From assembly GCA_902806565.1 (NCBI GenBank), contig CADCXA010000012.1, positions 288,997 to 352,996 of the forward strand: a stretch of 64,000 nucleotides of DNA. The letters run 5' to 3'. The notes beneath the pieces are model-generated. The model saw only the letters and a list, made by a program, of their open reading frames with translations, was not told the DNA's origin and ran no database searches. Positions 1-10,598 of this stretch are shown here, in pieces; position 1 is the first letter of the stretch, and each line of letters begins with the position of its first letter. The position numbers were made by a program, and so were the translations under genes. This stretch comes from Hypoxylon rubiginosum. Taxonomy: Eukaryota > Ascomycota > Sordariomycetes > Xylariales > Hypoxylaceae.

Positions 1-1923
1 CTCGTCTTCGTTCGCACAGACGTAGTCTTTCTGTTCCAGCCACCTTCGGAGGTGCTTGTATAGCGCCTCGACAACGATGGGCGGAAAAGCATTTCCGATC
101 TGGCGCTTTTGTTCGGGTTTTTGAAACCGATAGTCCACAGGGAACCCTTGTAGGGTCGCGTATTCACGCAGGGTGAACCCTCGCCTTCCGCTGTAGTGAT
201 AGTTACCTACACCACCGCTGCAGGTGATGGTGCGAGCAAGTGGCACCTCTGGGTCCCAGGCTTCTTTGTAGATTCGCTTCAAGCTCCGCGGTTCGTGGAG
301 ATCATCTACGACATCTCGGGGAATCCTTCGTAGCATCCGCTTCACCGTCCGATATGGCTTCGTGCCATCTTCTAGCGCAAGCTCGCTAGAGTGCGTAGCG
401 ACAGGGTAAGGCGGGAGTTCTTCTCCCGCGCATGCGCCAATCATGACTAATCGCTGTCGTTGCGACGGTGCTCCCCAGCTAAGCAGATTCACCACTTTCC
501 ACCTCACGGAATAGTTGTATTGGGTGAAGCCGTGGACTAGGGCGTTGAAGTAGTATTCGAATCTTGGGTGAAGGATGCCAAAGGTTTGTTCCAAGGTGAA
601 GATGCGCGGGCGGAGGCTCTTGATCAACTCATGGCATGAGAAGAGGATTGCAATATTTGCCTCGTCGTTGACGCCAGCAACCGTGTGAGCGGGAGACCAG
701 TACTGGCACGGAGGTGAGAGGTGGAGAAAGTCGATATGATACCGAGAAGCTCTTATCTCCATGATGAAATCGTACATGTCCTGGTGCCGAAGGTCTGCTT
801 CTGGGAATTGCAAACGATATGTGTTACAAGCGCCGTCGGCGTGATCGCAACTGAGAGTGATACGAAGCCCGGCAGCCCTGGCGCCGCACGACGCCCCTCC
901 AGCACCGCAAAACATGTCAGCGAAAGTATACTGCTGACCAGGTTTTCTCGATATCCATACGTCTTGCGGTTCATCCTCGACATCTACCGTCAGTCTCATC
1001 TCAGGCTCGCCCGGGATGAACGCGCCGCCGCGTACTTTACCGCCTCGCCATGTATTCGTAATGCAAGAATCAGACGCTCGAAACCTCGCCTTCGGGACTT
1101 CTTCGGCTGTAATGTGAGCAACAACAAATTCGGTGGAAGGCCGGCCAGAATCCCGCCTCCGCGCGTCTCCCCAAATGAAGCAGCACTTCCAGCGGCATAT
1201 GAGAACGCCCCTCTCTTCGATATCCTTAACGTCCTTGTAGATGCCATTCAGGAAGCGGTGCTCGGGGAAGTTTTTGTTCGTGATGTGGCAGGTCCGGATC
1301 TTCTGGACTCTGTCTACGGGGATCTCAATTGCAGCTTGTTCTTCGTCTGGTCGAATATCGTCTTGGTCTATGTGGAGGATTAAGGCAACTTCATTGCGAA
1401 GCCGTTGTAGCTGGCCCCGCAGATTTCTTGTGCGTGTCAATGGGAGCCCGCGAAGGATGATGCCAGATTCAGTCCGGATGATGACTTGAATGAGGAGAAA
1501 GGAAGCCTGGCAGAGCTCGGGGACCGCGTGAATCTCTACTGTGGTACCACGCTTTAGCTCCATGCCATTATACATATAGCTCTCGATCCATCGGTTCGGC
1601 GGGGTTATCGATGGGTTGCGTTTCCGAGGCTGGGAGGTTTGGCGAGGTCTCCGCCGAGCTCTCTTAGCGGTCAAGTCAATAACTTCGATTACTCGAGCAA
1701 TGTCAGGTTCTAGGGTAGCCTCGTTCTCGTATTCCAACTCTTCAACCTTGTCGTGCTGGTTTTCAGTGAGATCAATCGTGACGTGATCGGGGCTGGACTT
1801 CATCTCTTGGAAGCGTCGTTCGATAGCGGCTTGGGCGCTATCAACCGATTGCTCCTCCTCCCATCCATCCTCGGAAGAGTAGGTCTGGGAGGCTTCGGAT
1901 GATACACCGACGGTGGTATTCAT
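1..1923 (-). CDS. rid: RID/Masc1-like C5-cytosine DNA methyltransferase (C-terminus cut by window edge)
   Basis: One uninterrupted reading frame of 641 codons runs from ATG at 1,923 off the left edge. Residues 1-120 are acidic/basic and low in complexity. The middle (about 120-330) resembles the BAH-like region before the catalytic domain. The methyltransferase domain starts near residue 335 with motif I (FADMFCGAGG), followed by the catalytic Pro-Cys motif LSPPCQ near 405, a motif IV region reading LEQT instead of the usual ENV near 442, the QRLVMIG motif VIII region, and motif X QIGNAFPP near 610. The LEQT variant and the layout fit the fungal RID/Masc1 class rather than DIM-2. RID in Neurospora is required for repeat-induced point mutation in the sexual cycle, and Masc1 for methylation induced premeiotically. 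The enzyme acts in the nucleus. Family membership is strongly supported by motifs; assignment to RID rather than another class is inference. The C-terminal tail is missing because the window ends. Confidence 0.85.
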   Translation of the reverse strand, partial: MNTTVGVSSEASQTYSSEDGWEEEQSVDSAQAAIERRFQEMKSSPDHVTIDLTENQHDKVEELEYENEATLEPDIARVIEVIDLTAKRARRRPRQTSQPRKRNPSITPPNRWIESYMYNGMELKRGTTVEIHAVPELCQASFLLIQVIIRTESGIILRGLPLTRTRNLRGQLQRLRNEVALILHIDQDDIRPDEEQAAIEIPVDRVQKIRTCHITNKNFPEHRFLNGIYKDVKDIEERGVLICRWKCCFIWGDARRRDSGRPSTEFVVAHITAEEVPKARFRASDSCITNTWRGGKVRGGAFIPGEPEMRLTVDVEDEPQDVWISRKPGQQYTFADMFCGAGGASCGARAAGLRITLSCDHADGACNTYRLQFPEADLRHQDMYDFIMEIRASRYHIDFLHLSPPCQYWSPAHTVAGVNDEANIAILFSCHELIKSLRPRIFTLEQTFGILHPRFEYYFNALVHGFTQYNYSVRWKVVNLLSWGAPSQRQRLVMIGACAGEELPPYPVATHSSELALEDGTKPYRTVKRMLRRIPRDVVDDLHEPRSLKRIYKEAWDPEVPLARTITCSGGVGNYHYSGRRGFTLREYATLQGFPVDYRFQKPEQKRQIGNAFPPIVVEALYKHLRRWLEQKDYVCANEDE

Positions 1924-3964
1924 TTTGGCTCCGTCGTTCTGATGCTAAGTCTGGTCCAACACGTTAGTAACTTCATTTATTACGAAACGTTGTTGAGTCA
2001 TGACAGTTTTATATGAATCCCGAAGCAGATCTTTTCAAGGAAGATACTGGTAGTAATAAATTGGGAGGAAATAGTGATACGTGGGAAGAAGCAGTTTAGA
2101 AGAATGGAGGCGGGGATTGAAGTGAAGCGGGTGCGAATCCGGCTTGCTTACCACGGCACGAAAGTGAGAAACTCGATGCTAGAATGACGAAATAAGTTCT
2201 TTGACGCAACAAGCATCTATGGGGGAGTCCAATGTTGGTAAACGGGACAGATCAGAGAAGTGTGGACTGGCTGGTGGTCATACTGGCATCTAAAAGTGGA
2301 GGGCGAAGAGAGTTGATACACGACGATATTTTTCACAACGAAGAGGTCGCAGTATCGAGAAATATCAGGGATACCATGTCATCTTATAGGAAAGACAGCC
2401 TTTTCTGAGTGGCAACTACCTAGTTGTTAATGAGTGATTGTTGGGAGCAAGGGAATGGTTGCAAGTAGAATGCACACCTACCTGCCTGCCTAGGTAGGTA
2501 GGTAGGATGGTCAATGACACCGATGACCACCGGATGATATGTGAAAGGGCCTGGTAGGATAACTAAAAAGCACGAGGGAGAACTCAGGTGGAGTAGATGC
2601 CTGTTGAAATGAATCACGAATGGCTGGTTGTTGTTTGCTCTAGGAGATGGTCCAGACGGAAGAGGGAAGACAATCATGTAGAAAGAAATTCGAGGGAGCC
2701 AGTGTCTAAAGACTTAAGACCCAGGGTGATGAGTAAAAAAAAAGTGCACTTGTTTGACCATACTACCTACATACATGTAGTAGATAACGAATAGTCAAAA
2801 AAGACCACTGGCTTATAATGGATGATTAGGGGACTACCTAGGACAGGAGTCTTACCTAGGTAGGTAAGTTGGCTCAGCAGGCCAGGCACGACAAGGATTA
2901 ACAAGCATAGGCAAGCACAGACAGGAATAAAAGGGTGCTAGCCACAGAGTATTCGTAAAGGTGCCTGGAGGTGCCTGGAGGTGCCTAGAGTGAGTGACTC
3001 ATTTCATTGGTGAGGGTTTTGCAAATACGCTGGTTATGGTGAAAGGCTGTGAATTTGGTGCAAGGAATGTTCTAACCTAGGAAAAAGCAAGTGTTCGCAC
3101 CCTAGTCTTATGACAAGTCCTAGGAGATGACAAGTCCTAAGAGAATGTAAGAGAAGAAAAAAAAACTCATGTACTATATACATTAAAGCTGCTTTTATAT
3201 GGCTTTTAGACTTATGCTGGGACTTATAATACTTGGAAGATTAAATATCATGGAAGGGTTTACAGCTTTACGTACAGATATGTATTATTTCATTAGGTAC
3301 CTAGGTACCTTATAATTCATCATGTGTTTGCATCGGTTCGAAGCCAACTATTGCATAGATCTATATATATGCTCCCAGTCAATTTTCAAATTAGAACAAT
3401 ACCAAAATATTGAAGACCATGGCTGAATCTTGCCTTTGAACGGGGGAGCCGGGTGGTAATAGGAAAGGTAAAATACGTTTGAGAATCTCAAAGTCCCTTG
3501 CCATACTGGTAGACATAGACATAAACTAGATGTATAAGCGATGAGCTACTGGTTACATAGTATATATAATATAAAGGCCTAGCATCACATAGCGCTTGGT
3601 AGCATGCGTTAACTCGAAGAGATGGATAGATGGATAGATCCGCCATTGGCGACGATAGTCGATAGTGCAAATCTAAGAGGTGTAGTGTCAGCAGGGGAAA
3701 TGGCTGAGTTGGACGAAGCGAAGTACATAGGCAGATAGGTAGGATGTAGTTAGGTAATCCGTCGATAACCGACGGACCCTTTTGGCATGTGTTATGTGGG
3801 ACCACCACCTGGCTGCCTGGGCTGCCTGGGCTGCCTGGGCTGCCTGGGCACTTTCTAACCTGCCAACGATTTCCGTCGGTGCCAGTGTCTCCGTCCTTTC
3901 ACCATCCTTCTACGCGACGTAGATGGATTGAGATGGTTGCTGATTACCTACATGTATCTACGAA
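1924..3964. other. Intergenic region with microsatellites
   Basis: About 2 kb between the divergent methyltransferase and Zn2Cys6 genes, so it should hold both promoters. I see no convincing gene. It contains TAGGTAGG/CCTACC runs near 2,490-2,516 and 2,849-2,869, a GGTACCTAGGTACC palindromic run near 3,296-3,312, a three-unit AGGTGCCTGG-type repeat near 2,960-2,990, and a tandem GCTGCCTGGG repeat at 3,810-3,849. Confidence 0.6.
3810..3849. repeat. Tandem GCTGCCTGGG repeat (four units)
   Basis: Four back-to-back 10-bp units directly upstream of the Zn2Cys6 gene, in its likely promoter or 5' UTR. A simple tandem repeat; no function is claimed. Confidence 0.85.
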
Positions 3965-6421
3965 ATGAAACCAGCCAACACATCACACCTGAATATCCCT
4001 GATGGCGAGCACGTTGAGCCATCGCCTTCTAGCCAGACTAGCCAGAAGTCCTCAAAACGTCGCAGCTCAGGGGAGAAGCCGACTAGGGAGTCCCCTCAGA
4101 AGCGGCGTCGGCGAGCCTTCTCTTGCCTCTCATGCCAGAAGTTGAAATGTAGATGCGAGTACAACGGCCCCGGGGCACAGGGTTGCCATCGGTGTCAGAC
4201 ATTGAGGTTAGCCGAACCATTCTTGGCCGTCTAGTCTACACCACATGTCCCTCTCCTCCTGACTGGTGTGTATCGAAAGCCCGGGCTAACACGCCTCCAT
4301 GAAGAATTGAATGTTCTCTGCGCGGAGAACATGTAGCAACCCCATCCAGTGCCCCTGCTTCTGAGCAGACTACTTTGAATGTTGAGCAAAGGTACCAACG
4401 TAATTTTCAACCCGGGCGTGTGCGAATCCCAACTCCCATCGTTACGGGTTTATGGATGTCACTATGCATGCCTTATGCATGCGACTCCGCGTATGTATAG
4501 TCCAGTTGGCTTACGAACCTGCTAGGCTCCAGCGCTGCGAAGACGAGCTACGAGAGATGAAATCTATCGTCAAAGGTCTGGCTCCTGGGCCTCAGCAGAA
4601 GGACGATCGAGCACGGCCTAGTAGAGATTCTTCTCTTAGCAACTATGCATCTACGTTGCACGCAGCTGACCGTAGCCCCGGGTATTTTTCGGTTCCGGCC
4701 GACAAGGGAGCACAGTCGGCACCAATTGCTGTGCTAAGGTCAATATCGCAACAGATAACGAGAGGGTGCAGAAGGCTATTGGGTCACATCAACGTTGATC
4801 TTGTACAGCTCCAGCTACTCGACGAGCAGACTGCAAACGAGTTGATTCAGCTGTGCGTCTCAGGTGTCCTGTCTATTCGAGTTGTCGAACTGTCACCTGG
4901 AATATCTAGTATCGCACTAACACGAGGACAGCTTCTTCCACCACCAAGGCCACAGCCTCTTCGTCTGTGGGATTGAAGACTTGACGGCGGATGGCGAAAC
5001 TCGCAAGGCATCGGCTTTTCTACATAGCGTCTGCTGTCTGATCGGCATTGCATACCGTGATGACATATGCGGCACACCTATGCACAGGCAGATATACGAA
5101 CAAGTTCGGGTTAACCTAGGACTAACCCTGACCCTAAGCCCACTGAATCTTGAAGAGATCAATGCTGTGTTAATCATGAGCAATAATGCAAATAGCCCAA
5201 GCAGTGTGAGACATCCTGACCTTCGCACTCAACGTTGCCATTTCCCCTGACTGAAGACAGAACGGGGTTGAATATATCGATAGTTGGCTGCTAACCGGTT
5301 ACGCGGCCAAGCAAGCAATGCTGAGCATCAGCTTCTCCAGCATCATCAAAAATATCAAGCAGGGTAGCTCAGCGACTGGAGATCACAAGGCCATTCACCT
5401 GTGGTCGAGAATTTGCCTCCATCATCTTCGCTGGGCCGCGATAACAGGTCGTCCATCGGTAATACCTATCGCTTATATAGATCAGTGCAATATCTTGCTC
5501 AGCTTTTATCAAGCGACTATGCAAGAAGGCATGCTTGTTGCTGAGATACTGTTATACTCAGCGTTGCATCAGAAGCTTGCCCGCCAGTCGTGTCTTGGAG
5601 ACGGCGGCGAGTGTGAAGAATTCTTGTCGTGGAAAGAGAAGTGGAACCATTTGATCGGTGAGTTGCTTTCCAGCACACGTCGACCGGCACGCCTGCTAAA
5701 CAGCCCAGGACTATCGACATCTTCAATGTTAAGGATCGGGTACCATACTGCTTGTCTCATCCTAGCTGTTCGATCCCTCGAAGAAGCCGGTCATGCACTG
5801 CGCCCGAGGACCTTTCTGTCCGAGACAAACGACGACAACGGAAGCGATGACGAAACCCGTACTCCGACACAGTCGAGAAACGGCAATGTATTGCGCGCGA
5901 ACGTATGCAAATTTGCTATGCTCATCTTGCAGACCTTTTTAGAAATGCCGCCGTTCCTTATGGATGCGATACCAACTTGTCTTTGCCTTTGCATTGGGTA
6001 TTGCGCTCTAGTTTTGGCCCATTACGACGAGTCGCACTCGAATGTATCCGATCAAGTCAGCCTCGACTTGATCACGCGCATCGACGAGTGGATTAGGACT
6101 TCTCCGGGTAAAGCCTGGTCGTTCAAATATGGCGCCCTCGCTAAGCATAAAATAGAGTCACGTATCAGCGCCGGCTCGAGAAATCGGCGGGATCAGGACA
6201 ATGTACGCGACAGGACGAACATGCAGGCTGCGCTTGATGGTCATGATCCCCTCAAGTCCAGTACCGAGACGGCGGGGCACCACACGAGCAAGGTATGCCC
6301 ACCAGTGATAGAACAAGTCGAGCCTGAAGCAGCTTTTCCATCCTTCGGCCTATCCGAGGATTCAATGTTTCCTAGCATGGAAGACTTCTTCAGCGGGGGT
6401 TTCTTGGACTTTATGGGGTAA
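3965..6421 (+). CDS. Zn2Cys6 fungal-type transcription factor
   Basis: A 696-residue protein from five exons: 3965-4206, 4305-4391, 4526-4852, 4932-5205 and 5261-6421. The introns have GT..AG ends with CTAAC/CTGAC-type branch sites, and this splicing keeps one frame throughout. Residues 1-55 are basic with a KRRRR stretch. The binuclear cluster follows (about 55-85): C-x2-C-x6-C-x9-C-x2-C, with the sixth Cys supplied by exon 2 (RIEC), so the first intron sits inside the DNA-binding domain. A short coiled-coil-like dimerisation segment (RLQRCEDELREMKSIV) spans exons 2-3. The long C-terminal part matches the usual middle homology region, and the protein ends in an acidic/aromatic tail (EDFFSGGFLDFMG) typical of an activation domain. 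It is probably a nuclear DNA-binding regulator; targets are unknown. Exons 1-3 are the less certain part of the model. Confidence 0.8.
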
Positions 6422-7051
6422 AATATTCGTTTTGTCCCAGTAGCGTTCATCACCAGATAACTCTCACTCGCCAGGAGGACCTGTAATTCCTCAATATATT
6501 CCAACCTGCTTATTTATGTTGAATATCTCATCGTATGGCCTAGTTGATGACCTAGTTCTGTAGCTTAGGGAGAAAAAGTTGATCTTTCAGGTGAATATTT
6601 ACACCTCAGGCTCACTACATACAGCCTGTCTTATTTGCTAACCCTCTACGGCATACGCAAGTTCTGTCAACTTGTTTAAGGGTAAGCCCTTGGATGATGC
6701 CGGTTCAATGCTCGGGCGTGCTTCATGATGTCACGCTCTAACGTCGTCCAAATGCTTCTACAAATTCCTCAGAGCGCTTTAGTGAAATTTATCAGTGCGC
6801 CGTATGAATATGTACTAAAGTAGCCTTTCGCTAACGCGGTCTGCAAGAAAAGGTTCGAGATTCATTTCCCCAATCCTGACCATACACGAAGTTCCTCAGT
6901 CATGTATCGCTATAAGGGGATGTTTTGCCCCTATACCTAACGGTATCCTAACAGTTTTAGCGTGCGCAATTAGCACAACAATAAATACAAATTTCACACC
7001 GCTCAAATGTCCATAGCTCTTCTCCGGTTTAGAAGATGGCTCGTGAGTAGG
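6422..7051. other. Intergenic, convergent 3' ends
   Basis: About 630 bp between the ends of two convergent genes. No gene, RNA or clear repeat seen. Confidence 0.5.
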
Positions 7052-8014
7052 CTATTCGGCATCGAGTTGCGACAAATAAAGATTGACCCTTTCGTCTCGG
7101 CTCATAGGTGGCCTCACATCGAGAGGGTGTTTCGCACTGGTCATATCTTCCGACGACGAAGATTCGGGAGGATAGCCAAAGCTATCATACAGGTCTCCAT
7201 TCGAGGTGCGCTTGTGGTACTGTATCATGGCTGCTTCAAACTTGGGTAGCCCTAGTACGTTCTGGCTGTGTTTTTCATAGCCAGGAACTATCCATTCCCG
7301 GGGGTATAGACAGTCCAGACATGCTGGATCGTATAGGACTCCTCGATCGATGTACCAGAGGAGGGTGAAGATATCTTTGAATAAGACCTGCACGGCAGTG
7401 TCTTTGCCAAACTCTTCCTTGAGTTCCTAGCCCTTCTCAACCAACTGCCTCCGCTCCTCAAATCTATACTTCCACGGGCCAAGCTTCCCTTCCGAGTATT
7501 TCGCGAACCGAATCGGCATACTGATTTTTATGTCGTTAAGAGCCCACTCATCCTGAGGCCTACGCCTCGACTTGACTATGGGCACAGCCTCTGTCTCTCC
7601 CTCCACTACATAGTACCCCCATACGACGGAAATCCCTGTTGACGCTATATGAGAGTCTGGTGGCGCGACCACTTGCGGCTGTGGTGCTGTTTTATGCGGC
7701 AACTGCCTCGTGATGGGGACATGTAAGACTGTGCTGCAATGTTCCCTGGCGAGGGCCTCGCATAATTTCACGATTTCCTTCGTTATGAGGTCGAGGCCGA
7801 AATGGCTGCCGAACTGTGGCACATATGGTAGCGCCGCAATAGCGATCGGAGGTAGATGCTCGGGTGGCGCTGATGCCAGCTGGGCCTCGATATATCGCGG
7901 TGGTGCGAACATTTCTCCGGGAGGATTGTTGCGCGACGTGAACTTGGAGAAGTTCGGCTGTGCTACGATTGTGTCGTTTTCCATACCAGGCGACTGCCCA
8001 GAAAACATATACAC
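7052..8014 (-). pseudogene. Unknown protein interrupted by an in-frame TAG
   Basis: I do not recognise the family. Reading down the minus strand from ATG 8,014 (or an internal ATG at 7,984), one frame runs 195 codons, meets TAG at 7,427-7,429, and continues in the same frame for about 125 more codons to a stop at 7,052. Composition on both sides looks like one globular protein: a Pro-rich N-terminal third (IAALPYVPQFG), a charged stretch before the stop (KYRFEERRQLVEKG), then ELKEEFGKDTAVQ and an aromatic-rich segment (FTLLWYIDRGVLYDP). No GT..AG pair of workable length removes the stop. The TAG could come from CAG by a C-to-T change in CpA context. Alternatives are a real stop giving a 195-residue protein, stop readthrough, or a sequence error. 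Functional status is unknown. Confidence 0.5.
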
Positions 8015-9388
8015 ACGCCTGGACTAGGTAGCCTCTGCTTGCTGTAAAGATAGGGGGTTTAGAATGATCGGCACATTTAACATCTTGAAACGAGTGAGAC
8101 CTAGATGCCTAGTAGGCATGCTACGTACGAATGGTGAATAGTAGGAAGTACGAAATTGATAGATTGGGTACAGGACCTTGGGTAGGAAGCAATACGTATC
8201 GTATCGCATCTATGTCTTTTTAGGCCAATATCCAAAGACCTATGTACCTGAGTCCCGAAAAGGTCACTCATGCCTTCCGACGCGTTCGGGTTCGGGTTCG
8301 GGCAAGCCTCGAGCACTTATTTCTATTGGTGCTCTTTCCCCCATGCTGCCGCTATCTACCTATACCTACATGTAGGTACTGGTACTAGAAGGCGGTCACG
8401 GGAGAAGTGGAAGCCATCGGCGAGCCGTCTAATACTTTTGTATGTACTGAAATAGGTGAAGAACCCACAGGATTGGAAAGTGACGAGTGGGTTATCATAC
8501 GTGGCGTGCCTTTGACGACCATGGCACACACCTTAGGAGGTAAGTAGCGACAGTACTCATGTCAGACATGTATCGAAGGCAGTTTCATAGAATATCCAAC
8601 CATATGTTGTTTTCTGAAATAAGACCCGAGTCAAATCTGCGTGACAATCAATATATAATGTGGAGACCTCATGATATGTAGGAGGTAGGTACATATATTA
8701 GGTACATACATATAATACGAGGTGCCAAATTGGATCGCCCATTGCCGCATCCCAGCATCAAGGTTCCTGGTTGTCTGGTCGTCGAGTTGTTTATACCTAG
8801 TAGTAGCGGAGATGGCCGTCGAACTTAAAGGCGCTCGGTACCTACCTACATATGTAGGTATTGTACTATGTAAGCTGCTGATCTGCAGTGTTACTATCCG
8901 CTATCCACATGTATGGAGGCTCACTAGGTAGTAGCGACTTGCCTAATTGGTTGTTACCTACAGTTTACATACATAGTACAGCTCAGGCTGGTAAGCTACG
9001 CTGGTTGGAGGCTACGTGCAGGTGGCAGGTGAATATGCTTTCTGGGGAGGTCCCCTAATTTGGCACCGATGATCCAAATGCCCATGCGCAATGCCCCTCA
9101 TGCCCCACGCCCAAAGGAAAAAAAAAAAAGCCAAAAAAAAAAAAACCTCTTAACTCGCTACCCCACTAAAAGTTTCTTTCTATTCAAAGTCCCGGTCTCA
9201 GCTCTAAATCTCGAATCTTTTCCCTCTCAGCCTCTCTTTTCCGAGACTCACATCCTTCTCTTGCCTCGCAAGCGGTCGCCTGGCACCGGCTCTTTTCTTT
9301 CCTTTTTATTAATCACACTCTTCTTCTCCCATACAAACCGCAATATTTTCGGATTTCCCCCACTATCATATATTCTGCAGCGGCCAAT
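8015..9388. other. Intergenic, divergent promoters
   Basis: No gene is supported. Contains a TTCGGG triplet repeat near 8,286-8,303, several palindromic CCTACATGTAGG / ACCTACATATGTAGGT runs (near 8,355-8,380 and 8,838-8,860), A-runs near 9,118-9,146, and a C/T-rich stretch (9,150-9,380) before the phosphoribosyltransferase start that looks like a fungal pyrimidine-rich 5' UTR. Confidence 0.5.
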
Positions 9389-10332
9389 ATGGTGGAGAAG
9401 ATCTACGTCACTTATAACGATGTAAGTAGATCTCGCTTGTCTACCTCCAGCTCCCAGCTCCCAGCTCCCAGCTTTCCAGCTTCCGGTTTCTGGTTCCCAG
9501 CTCTCGGCTCCCAAGCCCCAGCTCGCAGTCCAGCTCTCAGTCACTAGCTACCTCGTGGCCTTGTTTCCCTTTTCCGAATCGGCGCATTTGCGACGCCAAA
9601 AGAAATTAGGCGTTTTCGTGGTAGCTTCTCTGACCAATATGTCAACCAATAGGTGCATAAGCTGTGCCAGGAGGCAGCCCCCAAGATCCTATCCTCCTTC
9701 CGACCCCAGCTTATAATCGCCATCGGCGGTGGCGGCTATGTGCCCGCGCGAATCCTGCGCTCCTTCCTCAAGCAGTCCGGCAGTCCCAACATTCCCATCC
9801 AAGCTATCGGTCTCTCCCTGTACGAGCAGCTGCCCGTGACGGATCTTGCAAACACGAGCACCGGCGCCGTAGACAAGATCGGAACCAAGGTCACCCGCAC
9901 GCAATGGCTCGACCTGAGCAGTTTGGGTGAGATCCAGAACCTGGTCGGCAAGCGCATCTTGATCGTGGATGAGGTCGACGATACCCGAACGACGCTGGAG
10001 TATGCCGTCAAGGAGCTCGAGAAGGACGTGGAGGCTGCGCGACAGAAGATGGGGTCCCACGCTGAGAAGACGCAGTTCAGCATTTTCGTCCTGCATGTGA
10101 GTAGTGGCTAACTATAGAAGGGGACATCTCCGGCAGCGGACGCTAACGGCTTCCATAGAACAAGGACAAGCAAAAGAAGGGAACGTTGCCCGTAGACATG
10201 ATAGAGGAGTCGAGATATTTGGCAGCTAGAACAGTCGGCGACGAGTGGATATGTTATCCGTGGGAAGCCACGGACATCGACGCGCATGACGACCTTGCTA
10301 AGAAGGCCGCCAGCAAGAACGGTACCGCCTGA
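9389..10332 (+). CDS. xpt1: Xanthine/hypoxanthine-type phosphoribosyltransferase
   Basis: A 216-residue protein from exons 9389-9421, 9653-10096 and 10159-10332. The start MVEKIYVTYND joins VHKLCQ in phase 0 across a 231-bp intron that contains a tandem AGCTCCC repeat. Type I phosphoribosyltransferase fold: an early beta strand with the loop IIAIGGGGYVPAR, and the PRPP-binding signature RILIVDEVDDTRTT near residue 113, whose two acidic residues and following Thr loop bind the ribose phosphates. The C-terminus has the ICYPWE motif common in the yeast Xpt1/Hpt1 group. These cytosolic enzymes salvage purine bases to nucleotides using PRPP. Yeast Xpt1 uses xanthine and Hpt1 hypoxanthine/guanine; I cannot decide the substrate from sequence. 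Good splice sites on both introns (GTAAGT; GTGAGT..CTAAC..TAG). Confidence 0.85.
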
Positions 10333-10598
10333 ATTATCAGTATTAGTATCAGCGCAGCGCGGCGTAGGTAGGCATTAGGGTGCGGTTCAGGTCTTTCCTT
10401 TTCTGGCAAGGTAGGATAGACAAGGCGTGTTGATAGAACCCGGGGCGCCTCGATACGCATGGAGCATATAATTGCCCAAACCAAACGCCAAATGAAGTAA
10501 ACAAAATCTTGAGGCACATCCCCCGTCAGTGTTACCGGGCTTTTATCGGATTGTCTTCTATTGCTCGAAACAGGGGTATATATGATGTGCTCCTCTCT

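Noticed and set aside
721..1383. 220-codon plus-strand reading frame inside the methyltransferase gene
   Set aside because: It is the antisense of the methyltransferase frame, whose conserved motifs read on the minus strand. Its composition is unnatural.
3488..3808. Minus-strand 106-codon frame in the 2-kb intergenic region
   Set aside because: Low-complexity, no homology that I recognise, overlaps microsatellites and the likely promoter.
4491..4525. 35-bp intron in the first Zn2Cys6 gene
   Set aside because: Too short for a fungal intron. A 134-bp intron (4,392-4,525) gives a better coiled-coil junction in the same frame.
9248..9544. Minus-strand 98-codon frame over the first phosphoribosyltransferase intron
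   Set aside because: Its repetitive Trp/Glu/Gly sequence is produced by the AGCTCCC tandem repeat in the intron.
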